The translations under genes and the position numbers were made by a program. Positions 24,839 to 33,795 of a stretch of 64,000 nt of DNA are shown here, one piece after another; within the stretch, counting starts at the first letter, position 1; every line of letters starts with the position of its first letter. Source of the DNA: Nitrospira sp. GTDB taxonomy: Bacteria > Nitrospirota > Nitrospiria > Nitrospirales > Nitrospiraceae. The notes under the pieces were generated by a model. It saw only the letters and a list, made by a program, of their open reading frames with translations, had not been told where the DNA came from and did not search any database. The DNA lies in assembly GCA_024998685.1 (NCBI GenBank), contig JACOEH010000007.1:57349-121348 (forward strand). Reading direction: 5' to 3'.

Positions 24839-26151
24839 TGGGTTGGACGAAAGACAGGCTGCAGGCGGAGGCAAGGCGGGCGGCAGGCTGGACCACGACT
24901 GCGCTCGGATTCACCGTTCCGCTCTGGGTCGTCGCGGACGGCATTCTACTCGGCCTGCTCGTGCTCTGTTGGACAGTCAGTGGCGGGTGGCGTGAAAGAC
25001 TTCGTCGGATCAGCGCGAATCCAGTGGCAGTTGCGGCTATCGTATTGTTCGCTTGGCTCTTGTTAGGTACGGTCTGGGGAGGGGGAACTGTGGAAGAGAG
25101 AGCGTTCTGGGTGAAGAAATACGCGAATCTGTTGCTCATCCCCTTGCTGATTTCGATGGTGATCGATGCCCGAGAAAAAAATCGCGCGCTCCTAGCCTTG
25201 GCGGCATCGCTGGCCGTGACGTTGGCACTGTCTTTTGCCTTGAGCGTGGGAGTCCTTCCAACCGGCGGACTCATCAATTGTGATCCTTTCAATCCGTGTT
25301 TATTGAAAAAGCAGATTCCATGTGATCCATCCATTCCCTGTGTCCCCGCCAATTACCCTCCCGTCTGTGATCCATCTAATCCGTGTATATTGAAAAAACA
25401 CACTACTCACAACTCGCTCATGGCATTTGGCGTGCTGGTGTTCGGGATTTTGGCCTGGAAGTCCTCACGCCGATGGGCACGTTGGGGATGGGCGGGAGCT
25501 GCATGCCTGGCCGTGGGCAATGTCTTATTGATGGTTCAAGGTCGAACCGGCTACGTGGTGCTGGCCGGGCTTGCCATGGTGGCCTTCCATATGTATTTCG
25601 GGTGGCGAGGCATGGTGGCAGCGGTCATTGCCCTCAGTGTCACATTTTCGGCGGCCTATCAAATCTCCACTTCTTTCCATGATCGGGTCAATCTTGTCGC
25701 CACTGGTGTTGCACAATGGAGCTCCCACGCGGCAGCCGAAGATCCGATAGGCCAACGATTGGAATTTTACTATCATACGGTTCAGGTCATTCAGGAACAT
25801 CCGCTGATGGGAGCCGGGACGGGAGGATTTGCTCAAGCATACGCGGTGTATGCAAAACAAGCCGGCGTGCCTGTTCCTTCGCATCCGCACAATCAATACC
25901 TCTTGATCATGGCACAGGTCGGAATAATCGGGCTTAGCCTATTGCTTTGGCTCTTTGTGCAACAATGGCGATGGGCATCTCTCACCGGCGATGCGACATA
26001 TGGGTTGCTTGCGAAGGGATTGGTAGTCACCATCGCGATCAGCTGTCTTTTCCAACCAGCGCTCAACGACCATACTGAAAAACTGTTTTATTGCTGGTTC
26101 TCCGGCCTGATGTATTCGGGGATTGATTCGCAAGCCGGTTCGAGGACATGA
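24838..26151 (+). CDS. O-antigen ligase-like membrane protein (WaaL/RfaL)
   Basis: About 437 residues with 10-12 hydrophobic segments and the O-antigen ligase (Wzy_C) core: GAGTGGFAQAYAVYAKQAG then PSHPHNQYLLIMAQVGIIGL, the periplasmic loop with the conserved His. It would transfer finished polysaccharide from the lipid carrier to lipid A-core. An unusual insertion at residues ~148-185 holds three CDPxxPC units (at 148, 162 and 177), six Cys in ~40 residues, in what should be an extracytoplasmic loop. A GTG three bases upstream is an alternative start. The stop overlaps the next gene by ATGA. Confidence 0.87.
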   Translation: MGWTKDRLQAEARRAAGWTTTALGFTVPLWVVADGILLGLLVLCWTVSGGWRERLRRISANPVAVAAIVLFAWLLLGTVWGGGTVEERAFWVKKYANLLLIPLLISMVIDAREKNRALLALAASLAVTLALSFALSVGVLPTGGLINCDPFNPCLLKKQIPCDPSIPCVPANYPPVCDPSNPCILKKHTTHNSLMAFGVLVFGILAWKSSRRWARWGWAGAACLAVGNVLLMVQGRTGYVVLAGLAMVAFHMYFGWRGMVAAVIALSVTFSAAYQISTSFHDRVNLVATGVAQWSSHAAAEDPIGQRLEFYYHTVQVIQEHPLMGAGTGGFAQAYAVYAKQAGVPVPSHPHNQYLLIMAQVGIIGLSLLLWLFVQQWRWASLTGDATYGLLAKGLVVTIAISCLFQPALNDHTEKLFYCWFSGLMYSGIDSQAGSRT

Positions 26152-26948
26152 GTCTTTCGGCTTATATCATCGCCTTCAACGAGGCGAAAAAGATCGCCGA
26201 TACCGTCAACAGCGTCTTGTGGGCCGATGAAATCATTGTGGCCGATTCCGCCAGTACCGACGAGACGGCTCGGATCGCACAGGACTTGGGAGCCCGCGTC
26301 GTCCAGATTCCGTTCCAGGGGTTCGGACATCTGCGAAATCAAGCTATTAAGGCCTGTACACACGAATGGATTTTCAGCCTCGACACAGACGAGCAATGTA
26401 CACCGGAAGTGCGTGATGAGATCCTTATGATCCTTTCCGGCGCTCCCGCGCACGACGCGTATCTTGTGCCGAGGCGAAATTACTTCATGGGGCGCTGGGT
26501 CGAACATTCCGGTTGGTATCCGAATTTCCGCCAACCTCAGCTGTTTCGCAAGGGATCCATGAAATACGTGGAATCTCCCGTCCACGAAGGGTACGAATTG
26601 TTGACCGCCAAACCGGTCGGCCGGTTGGAACATGCGATCTGGCAGATTCCGTTCAGAGACTTCGAAGAGGTCGTCAAGAAGGCCAACCGGTATTCATCGC
26701 TCGGGGTGTTGAAACTCGCCGATCAACGAGTTTCGATGGGGACCGCGTTGTTTCACGGCATCTGGTCGTTTCTCAAACATTATGTCGCGAAGCGAGGGTT
26801 TTTGGACGGGTGGGCCGGGTTTGTCATCGCCTTCGGAAATTTCGAGGGAACGTTTTATCGGTATGCCAAGCGGTTCGAACAGCAAGAGATGTGGTCGCTC
26901 CCCAAACAGGCGCCGCTTCGACGTCGCGTCGACTCACCGTCGAAATGA
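26148..26948 (+). CDS. Family 2 glycosyltransferase, WaaE/KdtX-like
   Basis: 266 residues. LSAYIIAFNEAKKIADTVNS and EIIVADSASTDET are the GT2 start, with GFGHLRNQAI. WIFSLDTDEQCTPEVRDEIL contains the DxD. YLVPRRNYFMGRWVEHSGWY and HEGYEL are diagnostic for the WaaE/KdtX group, which adds glucose to the inner-core heptose of LPS. The arrangement after the ligase and before heptosyltransferase-like and KdsC genes suggests core assembly is also encoded here. Its stop overlaps the next ATG. Confidence 0.85.
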   Translation: MSLSAYIIAFNEAKKIADTVNSVLWADEIIVADSASTDETARIAQDLGARVVQIPFQGFGHLRNQAIKACTHEWIFSLDTDEQCTPEVRDEILMILSGAPAHDAYLVPRRNYFMGRWVEHSGWYPNFRQPQLFRKGSMKYVESPVHEGYELLTAKPVGRLEHAIWQIPFRDFEEVVKKANRYSSLGVLKLADQRVSMGTALFHGIWSFLKHYVAKRGFLDGWAGFVIAFGNFEGTFYRYAKRFEQQEMWSLPKQAPLRRRVDSPSK

Positions 26949-27760
26949 ACACAACGGTGATCGTGACGACATACAATCGCTCTGATGCACTGGCGGTCGT
27001 CTTGGACGGTTACTGCGGCCAAAGTGATCACGATTTCAGACTCGTGGTTGCAGATGACGGATCGAAGGAGGAGACGGCTGAAATCGTGCGGCAATTCGCC
27101 AGGCGTACGCCGTTTCCGCTGACGCATGTCTGGCAAGAAGACCGGGGGTTTCGAGCCGCCGCGATCCGCAACCGCGCCGTTGCGTCGACGGACGCCGACT
27201 ATGTGATTTTCACGGACGGTGACTGTGTTCCCTCGCGCCATTTCGTGCGTGTCCATAAGCAATTGGCCGAACCAGGGTACTTCCTCGGATCGAATCGTGT
27301 ATTGCTTTCGTCCGGGTTGACGAGCCGTGTCCTGCACCGGCGGCTGCCGGTTCATGCCTGGAGCGGAATCGATTGGATGCAGTCCTGGTTTCGGCGTGAA
27401 ATCAATCGGGTATTTCCGCTGATCACACTGCCCGATGCTCCGTTTCGAAAATGGACTCCGAATCGGTGGAAAGGCATCAAGACCTGTAATCTCTCCGCGT
27501 GGCGGACCGACTTGATCCGTGTGAACGGACTTGACGAGTCCTACGAGGGATGGGGACTGGAGGATTCAGACTTCGTCATTCGGCTTCTCCATGCGGGAGT
27601 CAAGCATAAGAATGCCCGGTTCGGCGCAACGGTGTTCCATTTGTGGCATCAGGAGCAGGATCGCCGGCATTTCTGTGAAAATCAGAAACGACTGAACGAT
27701 TTGTTGAAATCGACTACCGTCAGGGCCGCTGTCGGACTTGATCGATATGGCGTTTCGTGA
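26945..27760 (+). CDS. Family 2 glycosyltransferase with C-terminal galactosyltransferase-type region
   Basis: 271 residues from the ATG at 26945, which overlaps the previous stop as ATGA; longer readings of this frame enter the upstream gene and are spurious. VIVTTYNRSDALAVVLDGY and RLVVADDGSKEET are the GT2 start, EDRGFRAAAIRNRAVASTDA and YVIFTDGDCVPS hold the DxD. The GLDESYEGWGLEDSDFVIRL segment is the Glyco_transf_7C-type acceptor motif. It is likely a core or repeat-unit hexosyltransferase with no membrane segment. Confidence 0.87.
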   Translation: MNTTVIVTTYNRSDALAVVLDGYCGQSDHDFRLVVADDGSKEETAEIVRQFARRTPFPLTHVWQEDRGFRAAAIRNRAVASTDADYVIFTDGDCVPSRHFVRVHKQLAEPGYFLGSNRVLLSSGLTSRVLHRRLPVHAWSGIDWMQSWFRREINRVFPLITLPDAPFRKWTPNRWKGIKTCNLSAWRTDLIRVNGLDESYEGWGLEDSDFVIRLLHAGVKHKNARFGATVFHLWHQEQDRRHFCENQKRLNDLLKSTTVRAAVGLDRYGVS

Positions 27761-27796
27761 GATGGATAAGGGCGGCTCTCTCGCGGCGCTGACGCA

Positions 27797-28762
27797 ATGT
27801 CGGCGGATCGTGTGATCACCGATCGTCAGGTTAGACATCGGAATGAGAACGCTCCAACCATGCACGCAGACAAGAATGGCGACCTAAGCCCCGTGTCGGC
27901 AACAATCTCACGCGATCGCTTGTTTGACCGGTGTCCTCTCGGCTGTAACGACGATTTGCAGACGAGCGCGATTATTCTAACCGAAGGCCCGCTGCTTCGA
28001 TGTGCGATGTGCAGCCACCTCCTCAGCAGTTGTACCCGTGGGCAATATGAGCTCGCGTTGAAGAAGTGGGACACATCGAGCGGGACAACACCGGAGGCTC
28101 GGTCTGCTGCTCGCTTTCAGGAGGTGACTGAGCGGCGGTTGCGTTACGCGCTCCGCCTGCTGGGTCGGTTGTCTCCTCCACCGCTCCGTTTGCTCGATGT
28201 GGGCTGCTCCAGCGGAGCGTTGCTTGCCGTTGCGGCCAAGTTGGGATTCTCTCCAAGCGGCGTGGAAATAGCGAGCAAAGCCGCTGAGACGGCTCAGCGT
28301 GCGGGCTTTGAGGTATTTTGCGGCCTGCTCCATGAAGCCCGCTTTGCTGATGAGGCGTTTAATGTCATCACAGCGTTCGAGCTCATCGAACACGTGACCG
28401 CTCCGGTTTTTCTATTGAGCGAATGCCATCGGATCTTGAAGCCGGAAGGTGTCCTCATTATTAACACCCCGAATGCCGCAAGTTGGACGGCCGGTGTCAT
28501 GAGGGAAAGCTGGGATGGATTTCATCTATCCTCAATGGGTGGTCACGTGAGTTTCTTTTCGCCGCGGTCGTTTGCAAAACTGGCTGGGCGATGTGGATTC
28601 CGAGTGGAACGTCTTGAGACCAGGCGTGTCAGGTTTGCGGAGTCTCATCACGTGTCGCCCGTCGTATACCGCGCGTTGAAAGTGCTGGGAGAAGTGCTCA
28701 GCATTCCGGCAAGTCTCCTGGACAAGGGCCACGACATGCTCGCCTTTTTGAGAAAGATGTAA
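27797..28762 (+). CDS. Class I methyltransferase with N-terminal Cys-rich segment
   Basis: 321 residues as drawn; an ATG at 27860 is an alternative start, since neither has a strong ribosome site. DRCPLGCNDDL and LLRCAMCSHLLSS form a short four-Cys zinc-ribbon-like N-terminal motif, common in glycan methyltransferases. LLDVGCSSGALLAVAAKLGF is motif I, FNVITAFELIEHVTAPVFLL motif IV, and HVSFFSPRSFAKLAGRCGF the typical C-terminal segment. Role in the glycan locus is inferred from context. Confidence 0.78.
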   Translation: MSADRVITDRQVRHRNENAPTMHADKNGDLSPVSATISRDRLFDRCPLGCNDDLQTSAIILTEGPLLRCAMCSHLLSSCTRGQYELALKKWDTSSGTTPEARSAARFQEVTERRLRYALRLLGRLSPPPLRLLDVGCSSGALLAVAAKLGFSPSGVEIASKAAETAQRAGFEVFCGLLHEARFADEAFNVITAFELIEHVTAPVFLLSECHRILKPEGVLIINTPNAASWTAGVMRESWDGFHLSSMGGHVSFFSPRSFAKLAGRCGFRVERLETRRVRFAESHHVSPVVYRALKVLGEVLSIPASLLDKGHDMLAFLRKM

Positions 28763-28829
28763 GCTGCACAAGGTTCATGAAGGCCGGGATTGGGGCGAAG
28801 GCGAAGATGGCGACAGACTGAGAGGCCGG

Positions 28830-29942
28830 ATGAAGCGGGAGGTTCACAACGCGCTGGTTGTCTGCACTCGACGCATCGGGGATGTCTTGTTGGCAACACC
28901 GGTCGTGCGCTCGCTCAAGGCGGCGTTGCCCCATCTGATGGTCGATATGCTCGTGTTTGAAGGGACCCAGGATATTGTTTCGGCTAATCGCGATATCCGA
29001 CGAATCTGGATGATTCCCGAACGTCCTCCCATCGGGGCACATCTGAGATTACTTCGCTCGATTTGGCGCCGCTATGATGTCGCCCTTTCGGTCTTGGCCG
29101 GCGATCGGCCTACCTTTCACGCGTGGATGGCCGGTCGGTATCGCGTGGGAACGTTGTTGCCGGACGGCAAATCATGGTGGAAGCGGAACCTGCTTCATGA
29201 ATGGATCCCGTTCGATAACGTATCTACCCATACGGTCGTGATGAATTTGCGGCTGCTTGCCCCGTTGGGGATCAAGCCTCTGGGAACCCCCGTTGTCGGT
29301 TGGAGAGACGAGGATGAAGCATCCGTTCATCATGTGGTTCCGGAAGTCGTGAGTCATCGACGATACGCAGTCTTACACGTCTCGCCGAAGTTTGCCTACA
29401 AGACTTGGTCGGTAGACGGTTGGGTCGCGCTTGGACGGTGGCTGGTCGATCAGGGGCTTGTGGTCGTGGTGGCGGGAGGAGCGTCGGATCAACGAGCCTA
29501 CAGCGAGCAAGTGATCGCCAGACTCCCGGATGCGAAGAATCTCGTCGGGCATCTGACATTGCCGGCGCTCGGGTATCTGCTCAGCCGCGCAGCCGTCTAT
29601 ATCGGAACGGATACCGCTGTGAGTCACATGGCGGCGGCCGTCGGTGCGCCGACCGTCGTTCTGTTCGGGCCGTCAAATCCGGTGAAGTGGGGACCCTGGC
29701 CGAAGGATTTGCCGATCACAGCTCAGAGTCCGTGGAAAACCCGTGGATCGCAACGGCTGGGGAATGTTTACCTGCTTCAAGGAGAAGGAGACTGTGTGCC
29801 GTGCTTGGGCGAAGGCTGTGATCGCCATATCGATAGTTTAAGCCGGTGTCTGCAAGAGTTGTCCGTGAATCGTGTCATCCAGGTCGTCGACATGATGTTG
29901 GCGGAGCATGAGCAACGCGTTAGGGCTCCAGGGTGCGCATGA
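28830..29942 (+). CDS. Glycosyltransferase family 9 (heptosyltransferase-like)
   Basis: 370 residues behind GAGAGG. NALVVCTRRIGDVLLATPVV is the GT9 N-terminal signature. LHVSPKFAYKTWSVDGWVAL and VVVVAGGASDQRAYSE are the donor-domain segments. YIGTDTAVSHMAAAVGAPTV then VLFGPSNPVKWGPWP is the ADP-heptose-binding motif region. This family adds heptose to LPS inner core, though some members work on O-antigen. ECD-like GEGDCVPCLGEGCDRH near the C-terminus is the usual Cys segment. The 3' end overlaps the next gene by four bases at the ATG at 29939. Confidence 0.87.
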   Translation: MKREVHNALVVCTRRIGDVLLATPVVRSLKAALPHLMVDMLVFEGTQDIVSANRDIRRIWMIPERPPIGAHLRLLRSIWRRYDVALSVLAGDRPTFHAWMAGRYRVGTLLPDGKSWWKRNLLHEWIPFDNVSTHTVVMNLRLLAPLGIKPLGTPVVGWRDEDEASVHHVVPEVVSHRRYAVLHVSPKFAYKTWSVDGWVALGRWLVDQGLVVVVAGGASDQRAYSEQVIARLPDAKNLVGHLTLPALGYLLSRAAVYIGTDTAVSHMAAAVGAPTVVLFGPSNPVKWGPWPKDLPITAQSPWKTRGSQRLGNVYLLQGEGDCVPCLGEGCDRHIDSLSRCLQELSVNRVIQVVDMMLAEHEQRVRAPGCA

Positions 29943-31834
29943 AACAAACCGTAGCCAAACTATTTCACTCCATCGCCGGACGGTATGGCGGCACGGTGCT
30001 CGATTATCGCTCAACTCTCGTGATCGGTGCGCAACTGACTCTGATTCTGGCGGCCAATGTGACCGCCTTTGCGCTGCGCTTTGAGGGCGATATTCCTTCC
30101 GAATATCGGCAGATCATGTGGGATCACGTGCCCGCCGTGCTGCTGATATTCGGCGCCGGCTTATGGGTATTTGGGATTCAGCATGGGCTGTGGAGATATG
30201 TCGGTCCTTACGATCTGGGCAAGATTCTGTTGGCCTCTCTCACCAGCGCAGCGGCATTTTACGGAGTGATCCATCATATCGGCGGTATTACGCAGTATCC
30301 TCGATCCGTGATCATTTTGACGGGTCTCTTGAACGGATTATATTTGGCGGGCATCCGATTGGCCGTGCGGGGGTTCCGTGAGTGGCTCCAGGTCGTCGGC
30401 CCGAGTGCCCGACGCGTGTTGATCGTCGGTGCCGGACATGCGGGGGAACTGCTGGTGAGAGACATGTTGTCCGATGCCAATTATAACTGCCGTCCGGTGG
30501 GATTCGTGGACGACGATCCTATCAAGCGTAAGAAAAAGATCCATGGAATCCCGGTTGTCGGGACGATTGCCGATACCAAGAAGGCGGCCGATAGGCTGGA
30601 CGCCCAAGAAATCATCGTCGCCATTCCATCGGCTTCGATGGCGGTGAAACAGAAAATTCTGGCGGCTTCCGAAGGCTGCACGGTTCCGATCAAAACTTTG
30701 CCCGATATCAAGCAACTCCTAGTCGATCCTGTCTCTCTGCAGCAAGTACGGTCGATGAGATTGGAGGATTTGCTGCAGCGTGAACCGATCCAAACGGATC
30801 GTCAAGAACTGCACCCCCTCATCGTTGGAAAGGCGGCATTGGTGACCGGAGCGGGAGGGTCGATCGGATCGGAGTTGTGCCGACAGATCGCTCGATACAA
30901 ACCGGCATGTCTGGTTTTGTTCGAACGGTATGAAAATGCCCTCCATTCGCTCCTGCTCGAGTTGAGAGCGGAGCATCCGGAGACGGTGATCCTCCCTGTC
31001 ATCGGAGATGTCACGGTGCCGGACCGTGTATCGGAGATATTCCACCAGACCCGCCCCGATATCGTGTTTCACGCCGCCGCGCACAAACACGTTCCGTTGA
31101 TGGAACTGAACCCGAAGGAAGCGATCCGTAACAATATCCTAGGGACTCGCGTGGTCGCCGAAGTCTCCTTAAAAACAGGCGTTGACCGATTCGTGCTGAT
31201 CTCTACGGATAAGGCCGTCAATCCATCGAGCGTCATGGGTGTCACCAAGAGAATTGCGGAGCATTTGGTGCAGGAGTTCAACCACACCGGTCTCACGAAG
31301 TTTACGGTCGTGCGGTTCGGCAACGTGTTGGGCAGTAATGGGAGCGTGGTGCCTCTCTTCTCCGAACAGATCCGCAAAGGTGGGCCGGTGACCGTGACTC
31401 ATCCCGAGGTCAAGCGGTTCTTTATGACGATTCCGGAGGCTGTGCAGCTGGTTCTCCAAGCGAGTGTGATGGGGAGGGGTGGCGAAGTGTTTGTCCTCGA
31501 TATGGGAGAACAGATCAAAGTCGCCGATCTGGCCAGAAACATGATCGTATTGGCCGGCCTTGTTCCAGGGAAGGACGTGGACATCGTCTTTACGGGGCTT
31601 CGGCCGGGAGAAAAGTTGTACGAGGAGCTGTTCGAGGACGACGAACAGGTCGAGCCGACTACCCATCCCAAGATCCATCGAGCTGTGGGCACCCCTGTCC
31701 CGGTGGACGAACTAGACGAATGGTTGGAATCATTGCCGACGGCGCTTCCCCAAACCGACGAAGAAGAACTGCTCCGAGATCTCAAGCGGCTTGTGCCAGG
31801 TTTTCAGCCGGATCTCTCTCAGGGCGTTTCGTAG
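29939..31834 (+). CDS. UDP-HexNAc 4,6-dehydratase, WbpM/PglF/CapD-like membrane protein
   Basis: About 631 residues. The first ~150 hold four hydrophobic segments, followed by a CoA-binding-like Rossmann domain (RRVLIVGAGHAGELLVRDML). The catalytic SDR domain starts at ~300 with ALVTGAGGSIGSELCRQI. The active site reads ISTDKAVNPSSVMGVTKR, where Met replaces the usual Tyr of SYK, as in WbpM/PglF long forms. HAAAHKHVPLMELNP is also diagnostic. It makes UDP-4-keto-6-deoxy-HexNAc at the inner membrane, precursor of QuiNAc, FucNAc or bacillosamine-type sugars, which fits the WbpV/WbpL-like neighbours. A GTG at 29933 is an alternative start. Confidence 0.92.
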   Translation: MKQTVAKLFHSIAGRYGGTVLDYRSTLVIGAQLTLILAANVTAFALRFEGDIPSEYRQIMWDHVPAVLLIFGAGLWVFGIQHGLWRYVGPYDLGKILLASLTSAAAFYGVIHHIGGITQYPRSVIILTGLLNGLYLAGIRLAVRGFREWLQVVGPSARRVLIVGAGHAGELLVRDMLSDANYNCRPVGFVDDDPIKRKKKIHGIPVVGTIADTKKAADRLDAQEIIVAIPSASMAVKQKILAASEGCTVPIKTLPDIKQLLVDPVSLQQVRSMRLEDLLQREPIQTDRQELHPLIVGKAALVTGAGGSIGSELCRQIARYKPACLVLFERYENALHSLLLELRAEHPETVILPVIGDVTVPDRVSEIFHQTRPDIVFHAAAHKHVPLMELNPKEAIRNNILGTRVVAEVSLKTGVDRFVLISTDKAVNPSSVMGVTKRIAEHLVQEFNHTGLTKFTVVRFGNVLGSNGSVVPLFSEQIRKGGPVTVTHPEVKRFFMTIPEAVQLVLQASVMGRGGEVFVLDMGEQIKVADLARNMIVLAGLVPGKDVDIVFTGLRPGEKLYEELFEDDEQVEPTTHPKIHRAVGTPVPVDELDEWLESLPTALPQTDEEELLRDLKRLVPGFQPDLSQGVS

Positions 31835-31949
31835 TTTTTTACATATCAGTGCCGGTTTTCCCCCTTCGTGTTATCGTCAACCCTACAGTTCCAACCGACG
31901 GCAACCGATAAGAACAGCAGGGAACCATTCCCAATAGGAAGGTGTAGCA

Positions 31950-32681
31950 GTGAAAGGGGTTGTACTGGCGGGCGGGCTTGGGACCAGGTTATTGCCTCTC
32001 ACCAAGGTCACAAACAAACACCTGCTTCCGGTTTATAACCGGCCGATGATTTATTATCCGATTCAGACACTCGTCAATGCGGGTGTGACGGAAATCATGT
32101 TGGTGACGGGAGGGAACAACGCGGGAGATTTTTTAAAATTGCTTGGGAACGGGAAAGAGTTTGGGCTCAAGCATCTCAACTATACCTATCAGGAAGGTGA
32201 AGGAGGTATCGCCGACGCGCTTCGGTTGGCTGAGCATTTCGCCGACGGCGAACCGATCTGCGTCGTGTTGGGCGATAACCTCATTCAAGGGAGCATCGCC
32301 AAGGCGGCGGATCACTTTCGCCGTCAGCCGAAAGGGGCAAAAATCCTCCTCAAAGACGTCAAGGATCCGCAACGGTTCGGCGTGCCGGTTTTGGAAGGCG
32401 AACGTATCGTAAAGATCGAAGAGAAACCGATCCATCCTCGATCACCGTATGCCGTGACGGGCATGTATTTTTATGACCCACACGTATTCGGATTCATCCG
32501 ATCACTCAAACCGTCGGCGAGGGGAGAGCTGGAAATTACGGACGTCAACAACGCCTATATCAAGGCCGGAATGCTGACGTGGGATCTGCTGCAGGGATGG
32601 TGGACGGATGCCGGCACCATCGAGTCTCTCTACCTGGCGAATCAGTTGGTCGGTCAAACCGGCGCCAATAACCATTTTTAG
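31950..32681 (+). CDS. rmlA: Glucose-1-phosphate thymidylyltransferase (short form)
   Basis: 243 residues from a GTG behind GGAAGG. VVLAGGLGTRLLPLTKVTNK contains the nucleotide loop and catalytic Arg/Lys region; HLLPVYNRPMIYYPIQTLV is diagnostic. VVLGDNLIQG holds the metal Asp, GVPVLEGERIVKIEEKP the middle motif, and WWTDAGTIESLYLANQLV the C-terminal. The length is ~50 residues below classical RmlA and matches the short DesIII-like branch. It makes dTDP-glucose from Glc-1-P and dTTP. rmlB and rmlD follow, but no rmlC gene is present between or after them. Confidence 0.9.
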   Translation: MKGVVLAGGLGTRLLPLTKVTNKHLLPVYNRPMIYYPIQTLVNAGVTEIMLVTGGNNAGDFLKLLGNGKEFGLKHLNYTYQEGEGGIADALRLAEHFADGEPICVVLGDNLIQGSIAKAADHFRRQPKGAKILLKDVKDPQRFGVPVLEGERIVKIEEKPIHPRSPYAVTGMYFYDPHVFGFIRSLKPSARGELEITDVNNAYIKAGMLTWDLLQGWWTDAGTIESLYLANQLVGQTGANNHF

Positions 32682-32689
32682 CGGCATAG

Positions 32690-33706
32690 ATGCATATCCT
32701 TGTCACAGGCGGCGCCGGGTTCATCGGTTCTCACCTTGTCCGACGTCTGCTGGCTTCCGCGCAACACCAGGTCGTCAACCTTGATGCCCTCTGCTATTCG
32801 GGGAATCCGGCCAACCTGGACACGGTCAGTCGACAGCCTGGGTATGTGTTCATTCACGGCGACATTTGCGATAGCTCGTTGGTGTCATCCGTGCTTCGCA
32901 AATATCGAATTGAAGGCATCATTAATTGCGCGGCGGAGACGCATGTCGATCGTTCAATTCTTGAGCCGGGAAGCTTCGCCCGCACTGATGTGGTGGGCAC
33001 GGGCGTGTTGCTGGAAGAAGGGCGGCATGCCGACGTGAAACGCTTTCTTCAAGTGAGCACGGACGAGGTGTACGGCACGGTCGAATCCGGCCTGTCGACG
33101 GAAGACGACCGGGTGGCGCCTCGCAGTCCCTACTCGGCCAGTAAGGCAGGAGGAGATCTCCTCTCATTGAGCTACTGGACGACCTATCAATTCCCTGTGG
33201 TGGTGACGAGGGGCAGTAATACGTATGGCACCCATCAGTATCCTGAGAAATTCATTCCTCTCTTCGTGACGAATGCCATTGATGATCAGCTGTTGCCGTT
33301 ATACGGTGACGGCAGACACCGTCGCGATTGGCTTGCCGTCGAAGATCATTGTGCCGGGATCGAGCAGGCTTTTTTTCATGGAGAGCCTGGGAACGTGTAC
33401 AACATCGGCGGAGGAAACGAGCGTGAAAACATTGTGGTCGCCGAGAAGATCCTCTCGTACTTAGGTAAGCCGAAGAGCTTGCTGCGCTCCGTGATAGACC
33501 GGCCCGGGCATGACCGCCGGTATGCGGTCGATAGTGGGAAGCTCCGTCGGCTCGGATGGCGCCCTGTCGTGCCGTTTGAAGAAGGGCTGCAGGCGACTAT
33601 TCAATGGTATCGGGAACATGAGTCCTGGTGGCGTCCCATCAAGTCCGGAGAGTTCCGACAATACTACGAACAACTGTACGGGACACGCCTGAGGCAAGCA
33701 GGTTAA
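32690..33706 (+). CDS. rmlB: dTDP-glucose 4,6-dehydratase
   Basis: 338 residues, starting nine bases after rmlA. ILVTGGAGFIGSHLVRRL is the NAD loop and INCAAETHVDRSILEPGSF the signature of RmlB. VSTDEVYGTVESGLSTEDD holds the catalytic Thr/Asp/Glu, and YSASKAGGDLLSLSYWTTYQ the Tyr-x3-Lys. RGSNTYGTHQYPEKFIPLF and RDWLAVEDHCAGIEQAF complete the pattern. It converts dTDP-glucose to dTDP-4-keto-6-deoxyglucose for rhamnose or related 6-deoxysugars. A palindrome separates it from rmlD. Confidence 0.93.
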   Translation: MHILVTGGAGFIGSHLVRRLLASAQHQVVNLDALCYSGNPANLDTVSRQPGYVFIHGDICDSSLVSSVLRKYRIEGIINCAAETHVDRSILEPGSFARTDVVGTGVLLEEGRHADVKRFLQVSTDEVYGTVESGLSTEDDRVAPRSPYSASKAGGDLLSLSYWTTYQFPVVVTRGSNTYGTHQYPEKFIPLFVTNAIDDQLLPLYGDGRHRRDWLAVEDHCAGIEQAFFHGEPGNVYNIGGGNERENIVVAEKILSYLGKPKSLLRSVIDRPGHDRRYAVDSGKLRRLGWRPVVPFEEGLQATIQWYREHESWWRPIKSGEFRQYYEQLYGTRLRQAG

Positions 33707-33717
33707 GGGATAGGATA

Positions 33718-33773
33718 GTTCGAAGTTCAATGTTCGCGGTTTATCCTGGCTTTGCCAGCCTCGAACTTCGAAC
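33718..33773. repeat. Nested palindrome between rmlB and rmlD
   Basis: GTTCGAAGTTC (33718-33728) and GAACTTCGAAC (33763-33773) are perfect 11-bp inverted arms. Between them CTGGC/GCCAG (33746-33758) forms a second small hairpin with a three-base loop. The element lies 12 bases after the rmlB stop and 22 before rmlD. It may attenuate or stabilise the transcript, or be one of a dispersed class of snap-back intergenic elements; two others of similar design are at 36739-36872 and 53097-53179. Confidence 0.7.
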
Positions 33774-33795
33774 CCCGAATTAGCGACCGAATCCC

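Noticed and set aside
26513..26944. Long N-terminal extension of the second GT2 enzyme
   Set aside because: It is the out-of-frame shadow of the WaaE-like gene; the GT2 motif begins at the ATG at 26945.
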